From the NCBI GenBank assembly GCA_047495785.1, contig JBLDXI010000017.1:496001-560000 (forward strand): DNA of 64,000 nt, given 5' to 3'. This document shows positions 22,087 to 34,089 of this stretch, one piece after another. This stretch comes from Lepidodermella squamata (Eukaryota > Gastrotricha). The notes beneath the pieces were generated by a model. It did no database searches. It saw only the letters and a program-made list of their open reading frames with translations, and was not told the origin of the DNA. Positions within the stretch are counted from its first letter, which is position 1. Each line of letters starts with the position of its first letter. Made by a program: the position numbers and the translations under genes.

Positions 22087-23593
22087 CCAGACGAACGCCG
22101 TTCATATGTTTTCAAGGCAAATTCATACGTATTTCATAAGGTTGCCATATGAATTGATATCTGGTATGAAAAATACTGTAATTTTCATATGAATATCATA
22201 TTAGTATAAAAGTTGGCTAAAATTAATATTAATTTTGTAAGCTACATTCATATGAATTTCATATTGTCCTGATTCTTGTCCTGACATACGAATTAGTGTG
22301 AAATGTTGGAGTAGCGGTCATATGAATGTCGTATTACTAGCAACTATATGAAATGTTGCTTCTACGGTAATATTAATTTAATATGATCGGCTATTCTTAG
22401 AAGATCTAAGCATAGCCGCTTGTAATTCATATGAAATTTCATATAAAAGAAGATGCTTCTCTTCATATTAAAAAGATGCTTAAGTTTTTACAAATTTTCT
22501 GGTAGTAGTGAGATAAACCTCTGGGATCATGAGTCCTGCTATTAGGTCCAGTGGGTGTGAAATAAAGAAGTTCGCCTATGCCTCATTTCGCCATCAAACT
22601 TGGGTATTCGAAATTTCTTTTGTGTGCGCCAAGTCGCAATTTTCGCAGCGCATGCACTAATTTCTAAATGCTGGTTTTGATTATTTAGGCAATTTTTTAC
22701 ACCAAACTAATATTTGAACGATTCTGTAGTGAATACAATTAACACAAAAAGACTGATAAATATAACAATATCTTGTAGCGGAACCAAATTTGCCTGTTGC
22801 GGAACCTAATTTTAGAGAAGCTAAAGGTCGCTTTTCCAATATTTCTTCGAAAATCAGGCATTGTATGCATCTTATAGTGAGGAATGCGTCTTAAACAAAA
22901 TTTTACACTGAATTTAAAGCTGATTTATTTAATTTATTTAAAATTATGCAGATTGATCACTACATCTTGAAATTTTCCTTGAGTGTCTTTAGGCCTTAGG
23001 CCCCTTGGTAATATTGAGACCCGTTCCAACTGCTCTATGAGCAGTGCAAGCTACATGATTTGCCCTCTGAAGTTTGAAAACTGGAAAAAATCTTGAAACT
23101 TATATACCCCTATTGACATCCACCGTATAATAGCGACGACCTGGTCTAGTGGTAGCGCGTCGCACTTAAAGCCAAGGCGACCCGGGTTCGACTCCGACCG
23201 ACGACGTAAGTAAATTATCCCTTTCGATTTATTCATATTTAGTTCTGAGCCACCTGGAACCCATCTCAAGATTCCCTTCACCTCCTGATGACATGGGTGT
23301 CACCTTGGAGCCCCCAGGTAGGTGTCCCTTAGCGTGGCCCAGGTGGCGCGCACTTCTTTTGATTATTCATATGACAACCGTATGAAATTCGATTTTTTGG
23401 TTAATATGATTCTAATGGCGTGATTAATATGAAAGTCATGTGAATTTCGCGGCAAATTCATATGAATTTTTCCCGAAATTCATATTACATTCAGGACATT
23501 TTACTATATGAATGTAATATGTATTGTAAGACATCATTAATATGAATTTAAGCGTATTTTAATATGACAGTAATATGACCGGCGTTCGCCTGG
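22087..23593. mobile_element. CATATG-rich foldback element with terminal inverted repeats
   Basis: The left end CCAGACGAACGCCGTTCATAT is the near inverse of the right end ATATGACCGGCGTTCGCCTGG. Both arms, about 22087-22480 and 23360-23593, are filled with short CATATGAA or ATATGAAT words. The centre has anonymous sequence and a tRNA-like segment. No transposase frame is present. The architecture is that of a non-autonomous foldback DNA element of about 1.5 kb; the superfamily is unknown. Confidence 0.65.
23132..23213 (+). ncRNA. tRNA-like sequence (SINE head or decayed tRNA)
   Basis: TGGTCTAGTGGTAGCGC looks like a tRNA D-arm with an A box, and GGGTTCGACTCC 37 bases later is a good B box, so Pol III promoter spacing is right. 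The anticodon arm does not form a normal 5-bp stem with a 7-base loop, and the T stem is weak. It is more likely a tRNA-derived SINE fragment or tRNA pseudogene inside the foldback element than a working tRNA. Confidence 0.5.
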
Positions 23594-25039
23594 GCGATAT
23601 CGCCAGCAAAATTGGTCTGACTATTTCGAATTTTAGAATTTCGACTAAAAAATCGGAAAATCGAAAATCGTGAAAATTGACGATGAGCTGGCCATAATTA
23701 CCCATAATTCGGATGTATGAAATCACCCTTGTTTGAACATCGTCCTGTTTTCGGTTAGAAATTGAACAGTATTACCTGTATGATAAAATACATGTGACAA
23801 TAAAATAGTGTTTCTTGAAATTATCGTCGTTTTTCCGTTTAATTTCGTTAAAAAAAAACGGCTGAAATCAGCGGCGAAGAGCAGAAATGGGAGCATTTGA
23901 TTAAATTCGAAAAGCTGAAATGAAGCGGATGAAATTGCGGCCACCAAGCTAGTAATTCAGTACAAGCCAGTAATTCATAGGCGTGAAAACTTGGGCATGA
24001 ACTGAGTTCTTGAGATTTCACACACTAATTCATGATCATGGAATAAGTTTCGTATTTTGAGCATGAATTCAGATTAATTTTGAAAATCCGTGAATTGGGA
24101 TACTCACAGGGCCCTAATTGATGGGATATCACAAGCTAAAAGTCCGATTTTTCATCACCCAACTTAGGGTGATTTTTTTCTGGTTATCCAACGGCATCCC
24201 AATCACTGAGTATTTACCTATTATGCCAAAGTCGCACGTCGAAGTGACCTCACTGCCCAAAGTCACCCCAGTTGATGGTAGCATATAAACGCGGATGACA
24301 AGGATCAGGATGAGGATCGATAAAGATAAACACAGCAGGGCTTCAGTGTCTACAAAGGGATCAATTAAAGTCCAAAGGCCTCTAATCAATATTCAGGAGA
24401 TGGCGTTTAGTCACGTGCAGGTTTCGGCTACCGAGCGGATACCGAGTAGATACTTAATTATATGCACGTTATAGTCAAATTCCACAAAGGGATCATGGAC
24501 ATAGAACTCAAACAAATACGTAATCAAGTTTGCACCGGCTTCGAACAGGCTAGGTTTGCGAATATGTACATGCAAATAAATCAGACATTACCTATTGAAT
24601 AAAAACGGATTGGCAGAGAACTTTCATAAATTAAAAAAGACGTGTCGGCCCTCTCGCGAGCCATCGTCAGACTCACAAGCTAAACAAGAACAAATAGGTG
24701 CAAGGTTGCAATTAAATTGTCTAAACTGTTAAATTGCAATTGTCTATTGCGAATGCCGTGTGAATATGAATTGGGTTTTATTTATCAAATTAAACGATAA
24801 ATGGAGGGTAAGTACTTGGTCGACTTTACAGATTATATCATTTGAGGTTTTTGCAGCGACGTCAAAGTTCCTTACCGCCCATTTTGCGCATACGGGTTTT
24901 CCTCGACGCCTTCTTTGAGCCAGCTTAATCTTAGTGGTTTAAAAGGCTAGCAATTACAAACTGAAAATCATTTAGCATTCAGATCTTCATTATTAAACAA
25001 CATCAATAATCCAGACAAATTTCTTCGAAACTCTTGAAT
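23594..25039. other. Intergenic region upstream of methyltransferase B
   Basis: Apart from the dispersed repeat at 24178-24325 I see no gene. The last 100 bases before the methyltransferase ATG include GGTTTAAAAGGCTAG, a weak TATA-like site about 105 bases upstream of the start. Confidence 0.4.
24178..24325 (+). repeat. Dispersed repeat, copy 2 (partner at 16600-16815)
   Basis: Carries GGTTATCCAACGGCATCCC, CACTGCCCAAAGTCACCCCA and GTTGATGGTAGCATATAAAC in the same order as the copy at 16600. It is shorter because the CATTTTGG stretch and extra CCCCAGTG arms are missing. No second TIR arm is visible nearby, so this is a partial copy. Confidence 0.65.
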
Positions 25040-26749
25040 ATGATCCCACCCGTCTCAGGCCCAGCGATGCGTGAAGACTACAACACGCACTCGAAGAATC
25101 AACTGCAGATTATCCACCTTATGAAGCCATTCATCGACCGCGGCGTCGAACTCCACTCGGCTGAAATCGCCCCGAGCAGCCCATTCATCATCGCCGATTT
25201 CGGCTCGAGCACCGGCGCCAACAGCTCCGAGGCCATGTCGATGATCATTGACGGGCTCCGCAACAAGTACGGCTTCGAGAAAATTCCATCGATTTTGACC
25301 GTCCATGAGGACATCCCATGCAATAATTGGAACATTTTGTTCAATTACGTGCAAAATGACGATCGGTCTTACCTGAAGAAGCACAAGGGTGTCTTCACGG
25401 TCGCGGCTGGTATCAGTTTCTTCGAGCAAGTTTTGCCGGAAAACAGCGTTCAATTCGCGTTTTCGAGCAGTGCTGTTCATTGGTTGTCGAAATCTCCGCT
25501 CGAAGCCGTCGCTAAACTGAGTAAGTCCTGAGCTAATTTTACTAAAAATTTCCCCTTGATTCAATCGCATACCTTATAATGAATGGAATCGGCTTGCAGT
25601 TGGAAATTACATAAATAAAGCTTTTTAATTTTTTCGAAGTGGATAATCGTACTTGGACATTTTTTGCTTAAAATATTCTTATTTTTCGAGCAGTGCCGTA
25701 CACTGGCTGTCGAAATCGCCACTCGAAGCCGTCGCAAAACTTAGTATGTCTTAACTTTTTTTTTTACTCCTAGTATTAGTAAGTATAAGTTTAAACTTTT
25801 TTCACTTATTTTTTTCACTTTTTCACAGTCCAACTGCATATACGAAGTATAAATTGCACGCTTAATTTTCGAATCATGCGAAATAAAAGTTTTATTTTAA
25901 TATGGAATCATTTGCTTATCAGTAAAATTTAGCTAAACAATGCCGATAATTTCTTTGTTCTTTGACAAATTCTAAATTTTCTGAAAATCGTACCGGTTGG
26001 TAGATTGGACACGTCAAATATTTAATATTGAAACATTTGACTGGAAATTCATTGTCTGATGACAGAGTTTGCACCCGGCAATTTTCGATGAACCGGGAAA
26101 TTTTCGAAATGTCGAGCTCCAAATTGCTTGTTTTTCCTTTTTAGGCGAAGAATTTTTCGCGCCTTGGTATTTTCCGGAAAACTCCAAGAGCCTGCTAATC
26201 TTCAAAGAACAAGCTGCAAAAGACTGGGAAGATTTCCTAACAGCTCGATCGAAAGAACTCATGAATGGCGGCGTGCTAGTAGTTAATTCACTGACTACAC
26301 AGCCCTACGACTTTGCCATGTACGAAAGCATGAAAATCGCCTCCGCGAAGCTAGTAGCAAGCGGCTTAATCTCGCAAAAGGAAGTCATTCGATTCCAAGT
26401 TCCTACGATATGGCGATCGCTTGAAGACATCACGAGACGAGGTGATCTTTACGAAAAAATCGGCCTGGAGTTAATCAGGGCCGAACGCTTACCGGATGAC
26501 GACCTCTGGGTCTATCAACGCTACCTGGAACATGGCGATGCTAAGCTGTTCGCTGAAGAGTTTATGAATTTCATCGGGGCAGCCTGTGAGATTTCAATAC
26601 TTGAAGGCCTGGATAGCAGTCGAAGTGAAGGGGAGAAGAAACAAATTGTTCAGCTGCTTTTCGCAGAACAGCGACATTATATCAGTGCTGATCCTGTCAA
26701 GTGTTCTGGTTCTATAGCTGCAAATGCCTTCATTTTCAAGAAGAAGTGA
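25040..26749 (+). CDS. SABATH-type SAM-dependent carboxyl methyltransferase B
   Basis: Second of three tandem methyltransferase genes, 361 residues. Exons: 25040-25520 and 26145-26749. The start is the ATG giving MIPPVSGPAMREDYNTHS. It retains the SAM motif FGSSTGANSSEAM, the LPENSVQFAFSSSA block followed by HWLSKSP, and, after the intron, DWEDFLTARSKELMNGGVLV. Exon 1 is almost identical to that of copy A, whereas exon 2 differs more, for example RRGDLYEKIGLELI, suggesting recent duplication or gene conversion of exon 1. The intron contains a stray copy of the end of exon 1 (25683-25752). The substrate is unknown. An AATAAA-type signal follows near 26860. Confidence 0.85.
25683..25752 (+). 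pseudogene. Duplicated tail of methyltransferase exon 1 inside the intron
   Basis: The segment encodes FSSSAVHWLSKSPLEAVAKL and then Ser, the last 21 residues of exon 1, followed by AGTATGTC where the real exon has GAGTAAGTC. Its synonymous choices (TCGCCACTCGAAGCC, GCAAAACTT) differ from the resident exon. It is therefore not a simple in-place tandem duplication product of current copy B. It has no acceptor and cannot be spliced in frame as a normal exon. Confidence 0.8.
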
Positions 26750-28055
26750 GAAGATGTACAAGGGTTGGACCTTGATCAAGTTATTTCGCGCGAATAATTT
26801 TCAAAATTTTGCTTCCTGATGATTGCTCTGCCAAGTTTCATGTTGCAATTTTTTTTAATAAATAAAGCGAATTTCGACACAAGGTTTCAATAATCGCATG
26901 AAAAAATTATTTTTGAAATTTAATATTTGGACCATTATTCCGCATGCAAATCGACCGTCAAGCAGAGTCATGCCTTCAAAGCCTGCCAAAGGGGGATAGT
27001 TCCTGAAATTTGTTGACGCAGTGGTGAGGCGACAAAACTCAAGAACTTAAGCCCACGCTTAATCATAGCAACGGTCGTTAAGGAGCTCGGTCTCCTTACC
27101 TGGTCTCCTGGCTTGATAATTTCATTCAATTTCTTTCAGAGATAGCATTTCAGATTCTGCTTAAAAGTTTTCCAAAATTTCAAACGAAGGCGATTCCTGA
27201 TTTTGTGCAAATTTTGATAATCTTTCTATTTTCATCTGATTTTTGGCAAAATTAAAAACGCATCTGCCCATAGATTGCTTATCTAAAGAAGAGGATGATA
27301 CGTCATGGACGCCAGATGATTCATATAAGCGCTTTGAGGTAAAGCACACAATATTTTACGAAATTTTTGCTGGTTGCGATTTCGACTTTCCGCTGATTTG
27401 ATTCATGAATCTGGGACAACCCGAGGAACGCGCTAATAGTTATTCTATACTGGGAATACATCGACGAATAATGGCTTTGCAGTTAAATTCGATTATTGAA
27501 ATTGAAATGGAAGCAGTTTTCTAATGGTCAAAGTAGCTCGTATCACGTTACACATTTTCATGCTCAAGGCGACCTTGGAAGATTTTTCGCTGATTTTCTA
27601 GGAATTTTCGAAACATCGGTCAGGTGAATTTGCACTATTGAAACACGAGTCCAGCTACATCATGTGAGTGTGGCGCACGTGCTGTCCAGAATGAATCCTC
27701 TTACTTCTTTTCTAAAATGTGGGGACAATCAGCAAAAAATCATCCAAGCACGTGGTGATGATGCTAAAGAGGTTCATATTTTAGCCATGAATCTAGAACG
27801 CTAGCTAATTTTTACGACGTTATTCGCTATAACTTTGGAGGCAGCTCGTCAAGATGTTACTTAGTAATTTTGTCCGAAATAGTGGTCAATTTAAAGAATA
27901 ACGGGGTCAATTGCTCATTTTTGACCTCTAGACATCTGTTGAGTTTTGTAACAATTGCGACCTTTCTCTATTTAAGTGCATCCATTGTCCATTCGTCTTC
28001 ATAATTACATTCTTCATTCTAAACTATAATCGAAAGTTTTTTGCTGCTTCTAAAA
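26750..28055. other. Intergenic region between methyltransferases B and C
   Basis: 1.3 kb of AT-rich sequence with no supported gene. A TATTTAAG at 27969-27976, about 80 bases before the ATG of copy C, is a reasonable TATA-like element. The remainder shows nothing I can name. Confidence 0.4.
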
Positions 28056-29328
28056 ATGAGCCCGCCCGTCTCCGGCCCAGCGATGCGTGAAGACTACAAC
28101 ACACACTCGACGAATCAGCTGCAGATTATCCACCTCATGAAGCCATTCATCGACCGCGGCGTCGAACTCCACTCGGCTGAAATCGCCCCGAACAGCCCAT
28201 TCATTATCGCCGATTTCGGGTCAAGCACTGGCGCCAACAGTTCCGAGGCCATGTCGATGATCATTGACGGGCTCCGCAACAAGTACGGCTTCGAGAAAAT
28301 TCCGTCGATTTTGACCGTCCACGAAGACGTTCCGCGCAATAATTGGAACGTTCTGTTCAATTACGTGCAAAACGACGATCGTTCCTATTTGAAGAGGCAC
28401 AAGGGTGTCTTCACGGTCGCGGCTGGTATCAGTTTCTACGAGCAAGTTTTGCCGGAAAACAGCGTTCAATTCGCGTTTTCGAGCAGTGCAGTTCACTGGT
28501 TGTCGAAATCGCCATTCGAGGCTGTCGAAGAACTAAGTAAAAAATTTTAATTAAATTTCAAATTAAATTTTGAATTTTTTCCGATTTTTTAAGGCCAAAT
28601 TCAAATTTTAGCATTTTCATTCATCATCGAATTTCTATAATTTTTTTAGTTTTGTCAAAAATTGCTTAATTTTTTTATTTAATTTCGGTATTTCACTAAT
28701 TTTTTTATTGTCGCTTATTTCAGACGAGTCCATGTTCGCGCCCTGGTATTCGCCCAAAGAATCGAAAGGCTTCAAAATCTTCCAAGATCTAGCCGCCAAG
28801 GACTGGGAAACCTTTCTCACCGTTCGATCGAAAGAACTCGTCAAGGGCGGCGTTCTAGTCGCGAATTTGATGGCTCAACAATCGACCGATTCAGCAATGT
28901 ACGCCGGCTTCAAAATTGCGTCTGAGAAATTGGTCGAAACTGGCGTGATCACTCAAAAGGAAGTCATTCGATTCCAGGCACCCGTTATGTGGCGATCGAT
29001 TGATGACATCACGAGTAGAGCTGATCTTTACGAAAAAACCGGCATGGAACTGCTAGCTGTCGAACGGCTGCCTGATGAAGAGCATTGGCTGTATCAACGC
29101 TACCTGGAACACGGCGATTCTAAGCGATTCGCCGAGGACTACGTCAATTTCATTGCCGCAGCTTGCGAGCCGTCGATCCGAGAAGGTCTGGACAAGAATC
29201 GCACCGAGGACGAGAAGAAGAAAATTGTCGACTTGTTGTTTGGTGAACACAAGCGTCTCATCATCGCTGATCCTAGCAAGTTTTCTGGTTCTCTAGCGGC
29301 GAATGCTGTTATTTTCAAGAAGAAATAA
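28056..29328 (+). CDS. SABATH-type SAM-dependent carboxyl methyltransferase C
   Basis: Third tandem methyltransferase, 361 residues, exons 28056-28536 and 28724-29328 with the same lengths and phase as A and B. It begins MSPPVSGPAMREDYNTHS and keeps FGSSTGANSSEAM, VLPENSVQFAFSSSA and HWLSKSP. It diverges more in exon 2: MFAPWYSPKESKGFK, MAQQSTDSAMYAGFK, and RLIIADPSKFSGSLA at the end. The intron is only 187 nt, with no insertion, so it probably shows the ancestral intron. A poly(A) signal GTTAATAAAATGG lies near 29411. The carboxylic acid substrate cannot be told from sequence; divergence in exon 2 could mean a different substrate from A and B. Confidence 0.87.
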
Positions 29329-29908
29329 GGGCAATAGACATTTTGAGACATTTTTTCTTATCTTTGAATAATATCGAATTTGCACATTACACAGACATGT
29401 TCGAATTTCGTTAATAAAATGGAAAAATGTGAAGTTCCTTTTTTTTCAAAATATTTTTAATGGGTCACAAAGTGAGCGGGCCAAATAATTTTTTATTGAC
29501 ATTGATAATTTCCAAAATGCGAAATTTCGATAAGAAAAACCCTAAATAATTTTAAAAATTTCAATTTTTTAAAATATATTTTTCCTATAATTCACTTTAA
29601 TGCGTATGCACTTTTCAACTTTTTTGAGTTCAAGCCGCTGATTCAATAACAAAAAAATCCTGCGATGGCATTACTATTTTATCCGAAAAAACACAACTAC
29701 GTCAATGTGACTTATGAGTCCTGTGTGGATCAACTTCAAATCAGGGCAAAATAGATAGCCCGAAAGGTATTTTCGCGCAGTATTACACTCGAGGCGCTCG
29801 AGAGTAGACGGATAATTAAAAGGGATTATTCAACAAAAAACACGTATCTAAAATACTTGAAAAATTCTACTTCTTTGACCGAAAGCCAAATACTACTACA
29901 TCTCGATT
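29329..29908. other. Intergenic region before exchanger copy 3
   Basis: 580 bases of AT-rich spacer holding the methyltransferase C 3' UTR and the presumed promoter of exchanger copy 3. I see no additional gene or clear motif. Confidence 0.4.
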
Positions 29909-32900
29909 ATGGAACAAACGTGCTTTGAAAATTCTTCTTCAGCGAGGCAATGTTCGGCTGGTATTATCCTACCCTATTGGGCGTATCAGTTCACCTTCAA
30001 AAATATCGCAAATTCCTCGAATTTATCATTAAATTCGGAAATCGAAGCTCCGACTACAACGGACACCTTCGGTCATGGTTTCGCCTATTTCATCGCTTTG
30101 ATTTATTGCCTAATTGGAGCTAATATTGTCGCGAATCGATTAGTGCTAGCTGCCGAGGTGATAACGTCGCAAACTCGTACTTCGACCCTGAAATTGAAAT
30201 CAGGCGGCCTCAGGACGGTTCAAGTACCAATTTGGAACCGAACACTCGCCTTACTGACAATTCAAAGTTTAGCGTGGTGCTCGTTAGAAATTTTACTCCC
30301 AATAATCGAAGTGTCCTTTGATGGCCTTCAGGGTGACCAATTAGGCGCCGCCTTTGTACTGGGCTCGTCTTCATTTCAATTATTTTTCGGCTGTGGTTGC
30401 TATTTACTGCTACCAATTTTCCGGCTAATAGTGGTGAAACGGGTCGAAAATTTCCCATGCTTCGTCACTGCGTTAAGCTTAGGAATTTTGGCCTATTTAT
30501 GGGTCACCCTGTTATTAGGCCAGGTCACCCCGGGCAGTGTGACGATTTGGGGCGCTTTAGTCACCCTGGCTTTTTACCCAATTGTCGTTATTTCGGCGCT
30601 ATTAGGCGGCCGTGGGTTCTTCGATTGGGTCGTTGTAAATATGGTCGAGGAAACAACTCGGCGAAGAGCTAGTGTTGTGATTGATGGCGAGTTGTTGCCG
30701 CATGTTGAGAGTAAGAAGGAGCGCATGAAGCATCGCCGTAATTGGATCAAAGATTCGCGAACTTCGGCACAGCAATTTCGGAGAAAATTGGGCGGCCTGA
30801 TAACAAATATCAGCATGTCCCAGCCTCATCTTACCGATTCTGAAGTTGAAGGTATAAATCGGCTTTAACATAAATAATTGAAAAATAATCTGAATTTAAA
30901 TCTAAATTCCGATAAAATTAAAAATTTAAGAAATTAAATTAAAAGATTAAACAAATAAGGTGGATTTTTCAATAAAATTTCGAATTTTAGAAATTTATTT
31001 GAAATTCCTATTCTTAAGCGAATTTTGCATAATTACTTGGATTTTTGGAAATTTTTTACTTTCAGAGCTCGCCAAGTTTATCATTGACGGAGAATCCGAA
31101 AGATGCTGCTCCCTTTATAGGTGGGTGATTATTGAGATAAATTCTAATTAATTAATCAATTTTTTCAGGCTCGAAGCTATTGGATTTATTTCAGGCGATT
31201 GGGGTGGAAAATATCTGGGCGGAAACTATCAACTCCCGGCCAATCAAATCGCTGTTGGTGAAAATCGCGCCAACTCGATTCCAAAATCCGCGTCGCTGGG
31301 CCTTCAAACAGTCGGCTTTACTAACATATCAGCAAGCTGTTTCGAAAGCTGCTATACCCTAAAGTTATCCGTTGAACGAATCGCAACGGTCGAACAGCTG
31401 ACTACAACAATGGTTCAAGTCATGTATATGACAATAGGAGCTAGTGCTATGGCTGATAACAATTACGTGGCTAGTCGCGGCGTTTTAGTGTTCGATAAGG
31501 GCCAGCATCATGCCGAAATTCGCATACAAATATTGGACGGCGGAAATTGCGACAAAATAGCAACGCATTTTTCAGTATCCCTACTCGCGCCGAGGTTGAT
31601 TTTGCAGTCGAAATTCGTCGATAACGCCAAGGTTTTGAGGAAAGGGGTTGAGATAACTCCGAATCGTAAGATACTACCCATTTCCATCCTCCGCGATAGC
31701 CATAGTGGCGTTTTCATGTTCGAACGTTCCTACATACGAGTCGCGAGTGTTTTGGAGCAAGTTCGCGTTAAGGTGGTTCGAACAGTTGGCGCGCGGTCAT
31801 GCGTGACCTTACCATTCGAAATCAGCCAAAAATCAGCCCGACCTAATTACGACTATCATTTAATTTCGATCGGCCACCGAGGTGTCCTTGAGTTTAAAAA
31901 CGGCCAAATCGAAGCTTATATCGATATCGATATCGTAGACCGCGATCGGCCGCATAATGAAGAGTCGGTGCTATGTATCACCCTGCTACCACCCCTAACT
32001 GACGATCGAGATTCAATGAGCGAAAGCCAACTGTCGATTCCTCGTAATTTTACCGAGCCAACCTTAGGACAGCCTGGTACTTGCGAAATCGCGATTTACG
32101 ATGACGAAATCTTGAAATCAGCAATCGGCCGAGTTAGTGAGGCTAACGATTTCGCGCTTTTTCTACGCACTCATTCGAGTTTTGACGGTCAATTAAAAAA
32201 TTCAATCAATTTTCCTGGATCGAAATTTTACAAATCCTATTCCGAATTGATTCCGCTTCGAATTTTGCATATCGTCACGTTGCCCTGGAAATTAATTACC
32301 GCCTTAACGCCGCCGTTTGAAGTCGGTCACGGTTGGCTGAGTTTTGTGTATTTACTCGGCATTCAAGTACTTCTCGCCATTTTAATCCACGATTTATCGC
32401 TTCATTTCGCATGCTCGATTGGAATTCGAACTTCGATAGTTGCCCTATCAATAATTAGCGTTATTTGGGGGCTACCGCTGGTTGCGACAAATTGCCAGGC
32501 AATATTGAGGGGTGATAAAAAGGCGGCCGATCTCGTTCTCATTCGATTGGCAACGTATAATGTCGTCAATTTGGCGGTTGGGGTCGGTGTTTCATGGACG
32601 ATTGGATCTTTAGTTCAAAAGACACACTACGTCAATGAAAGCATGGTAAGGAATTTTTCAATAATTGCCTATCTAAGCATTTCAAAATTCCTAAAATAAT
32701 CAGGCAACATGAGAGTGCTCTTAGTTAATCTTCGCCGCGGAAAATATGGCCGGAGGAAATTCGTAAAAAAGTAGAAAAATGAAAGTAAAACAATATTTTC
32801 GTCTAATTTGAAAATTAGAATGATCAAGTTTGCGAGTTTAATCAGCCCAACTTTAAAATTTCGAAATTTTGAATTTTGAATATTCCTTGAAATAATCTGA

Positions 32901-33126
32901 AACATTTCTTTTTTTTTAGCTTCAATACAACGTTCGAATTCACATAATTTTCCTGGCAATATGGGCAGTCATTTTCCTGACCCGTAGGCTGCCGCCTATA
33001 CGAGGCGAACTCGGCGGACAGGCGGCTATCAGCGCCCCGATTGGCGCATTTCTCATCGCTCTATGGCTTTGTTTCGTAACAATTTCCATCCTCCAACACC
33101 TTTGCGTATTCAACTACCCATTTTGA
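29909..33126 (+). CDS. Degenerate Na+/Ca2+ exchanger-like protein, copy 3
   Basis: Predicted 893-residue membrane protein with the NCX layout but most functional residues changed. Exons: 29909-30851, 31066-31120, 31169-32645, 32920-33126. All are open and in phase, so it is not an obvious pseudogene. The N-terminal CSAGIILPYW motif is kept. Alpha-1 reads WCSLEILLPIIE instead of GTSAPEIFLPVIE, so the Gly-Thr-Ser-Ala-Pro turn is lost and only Glu stays. Alpha-2 reads WGLPLVATNC where others have GLPDTFASR, so the acid is Leu, followed by YNVVNLAVG. The first Calx-beta calcium loop is SILRDSHSGVF instead of SILDDDHCGVF. The C-terminal RRLPPIRGELGG exon is normal. The intron after exon 1 of other copies is absent. 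Inference: an expressed but transport-defective or repurposed paralogue. Confidence 0.85.
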
Positions 33127-34089
33127 CGTAGTCTGTATTATTCAATCACGTGCTCCTCGTAATTTTGTGAGAAATCTATCTTGGACAATAATGATGTAGT
33201 ATTATAATAAAAATCGATATTCCGAATGAGTGTAAATTTTTCCCAAGGTCATTACGGTAATGATCTCATCGCGCATCATCATACCAAGTTTCTCTCATAT
33301 AGGTATGTATTATTTTTTTATTGAACACGACTGGCGCTGTTGAGTTGCGGGCGTGTGTCTTGAAACGCGACACCTAAAAACAACACAGATCGACAAAAAA
33401 AATCGCAGTATATATAATTGAAAATCATACGTTCGTATGTGGGCTATCTAGCGATCTTTTTCCACTTCAAAATGAGATGTACGTATCGGAAAATTAGCCG
33501 TGCGAAATGTTCGTGAGCTAGCATCGAATTCAGGTGTATAACGGCGTCTTGTAAGGCTTCCTGTGGAAAATATTCGACATCGCTGTATCAAATTATGACT
33601 TTGTCATTTAACATATCGGCAAAAACGCAACGATTAGCCTCTATATTATGTTAGGATGTGATTCAGATTTATTACGCAGTGACAGCATATTTGACGAGAG
33701 AATCATTATCGGTGCCTTGAATTTTTAAAACCAGGGAATTTAATGCGCTTATTTAAGTTTTTAATCTTCGACCTCATGAAAATATTCTGGTAATAATTTT
33801 GTACTGAATTGCCATTTTTTTACCGCAATTAACGAGTGCAATCCACCTCAAAGCTCCATCTAATTAATCCCTCGTCCGGATTGTGACCCACATTCATATC
33901 TGGCGACCCACATTCGTGACCTGACCCACATTCAATAAGCGGTTAATTACTTTGTTGATTGTTGATTTTTATATAAAATATAAAAAGGAACATCATTACC
34001 TACAATTCTTTTTATTTTCAGGAAATTTTATATATTAATTACGAATATTTTATTGCAATAATGGTCGTAGTCACAACCTGAAATCATCT
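33127..34089. other. Intergenic region between exchangers 3 and 4
   Basis: 963 bases with no supported gene. Three degenerate GACCCACATTC words occur within 33880-33932, a small local repeat. AATAAAA near 33206 could be the poly(A) signal of exchanger copy 3. Confidence 0.45.

Noticed and set aside
23132-23213. A functional tRNA gene
   Set aside because: A and B boxes are good, but the anticodon and T stems do not pair properly.
22087-23593. CRISPR-like array because of the many spaced CATATGAA words
   Set aside because: The genome is eukaryotic, the words are irregularly spaced and both orientations occur within foldback arms.
31410-31410. Internal start of a shorter exchanger protein in copy 3
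   Set aside because: The same frame extends upstream to a good acceptor at 31168, and the extra residues complete the first Calx-beta domain.
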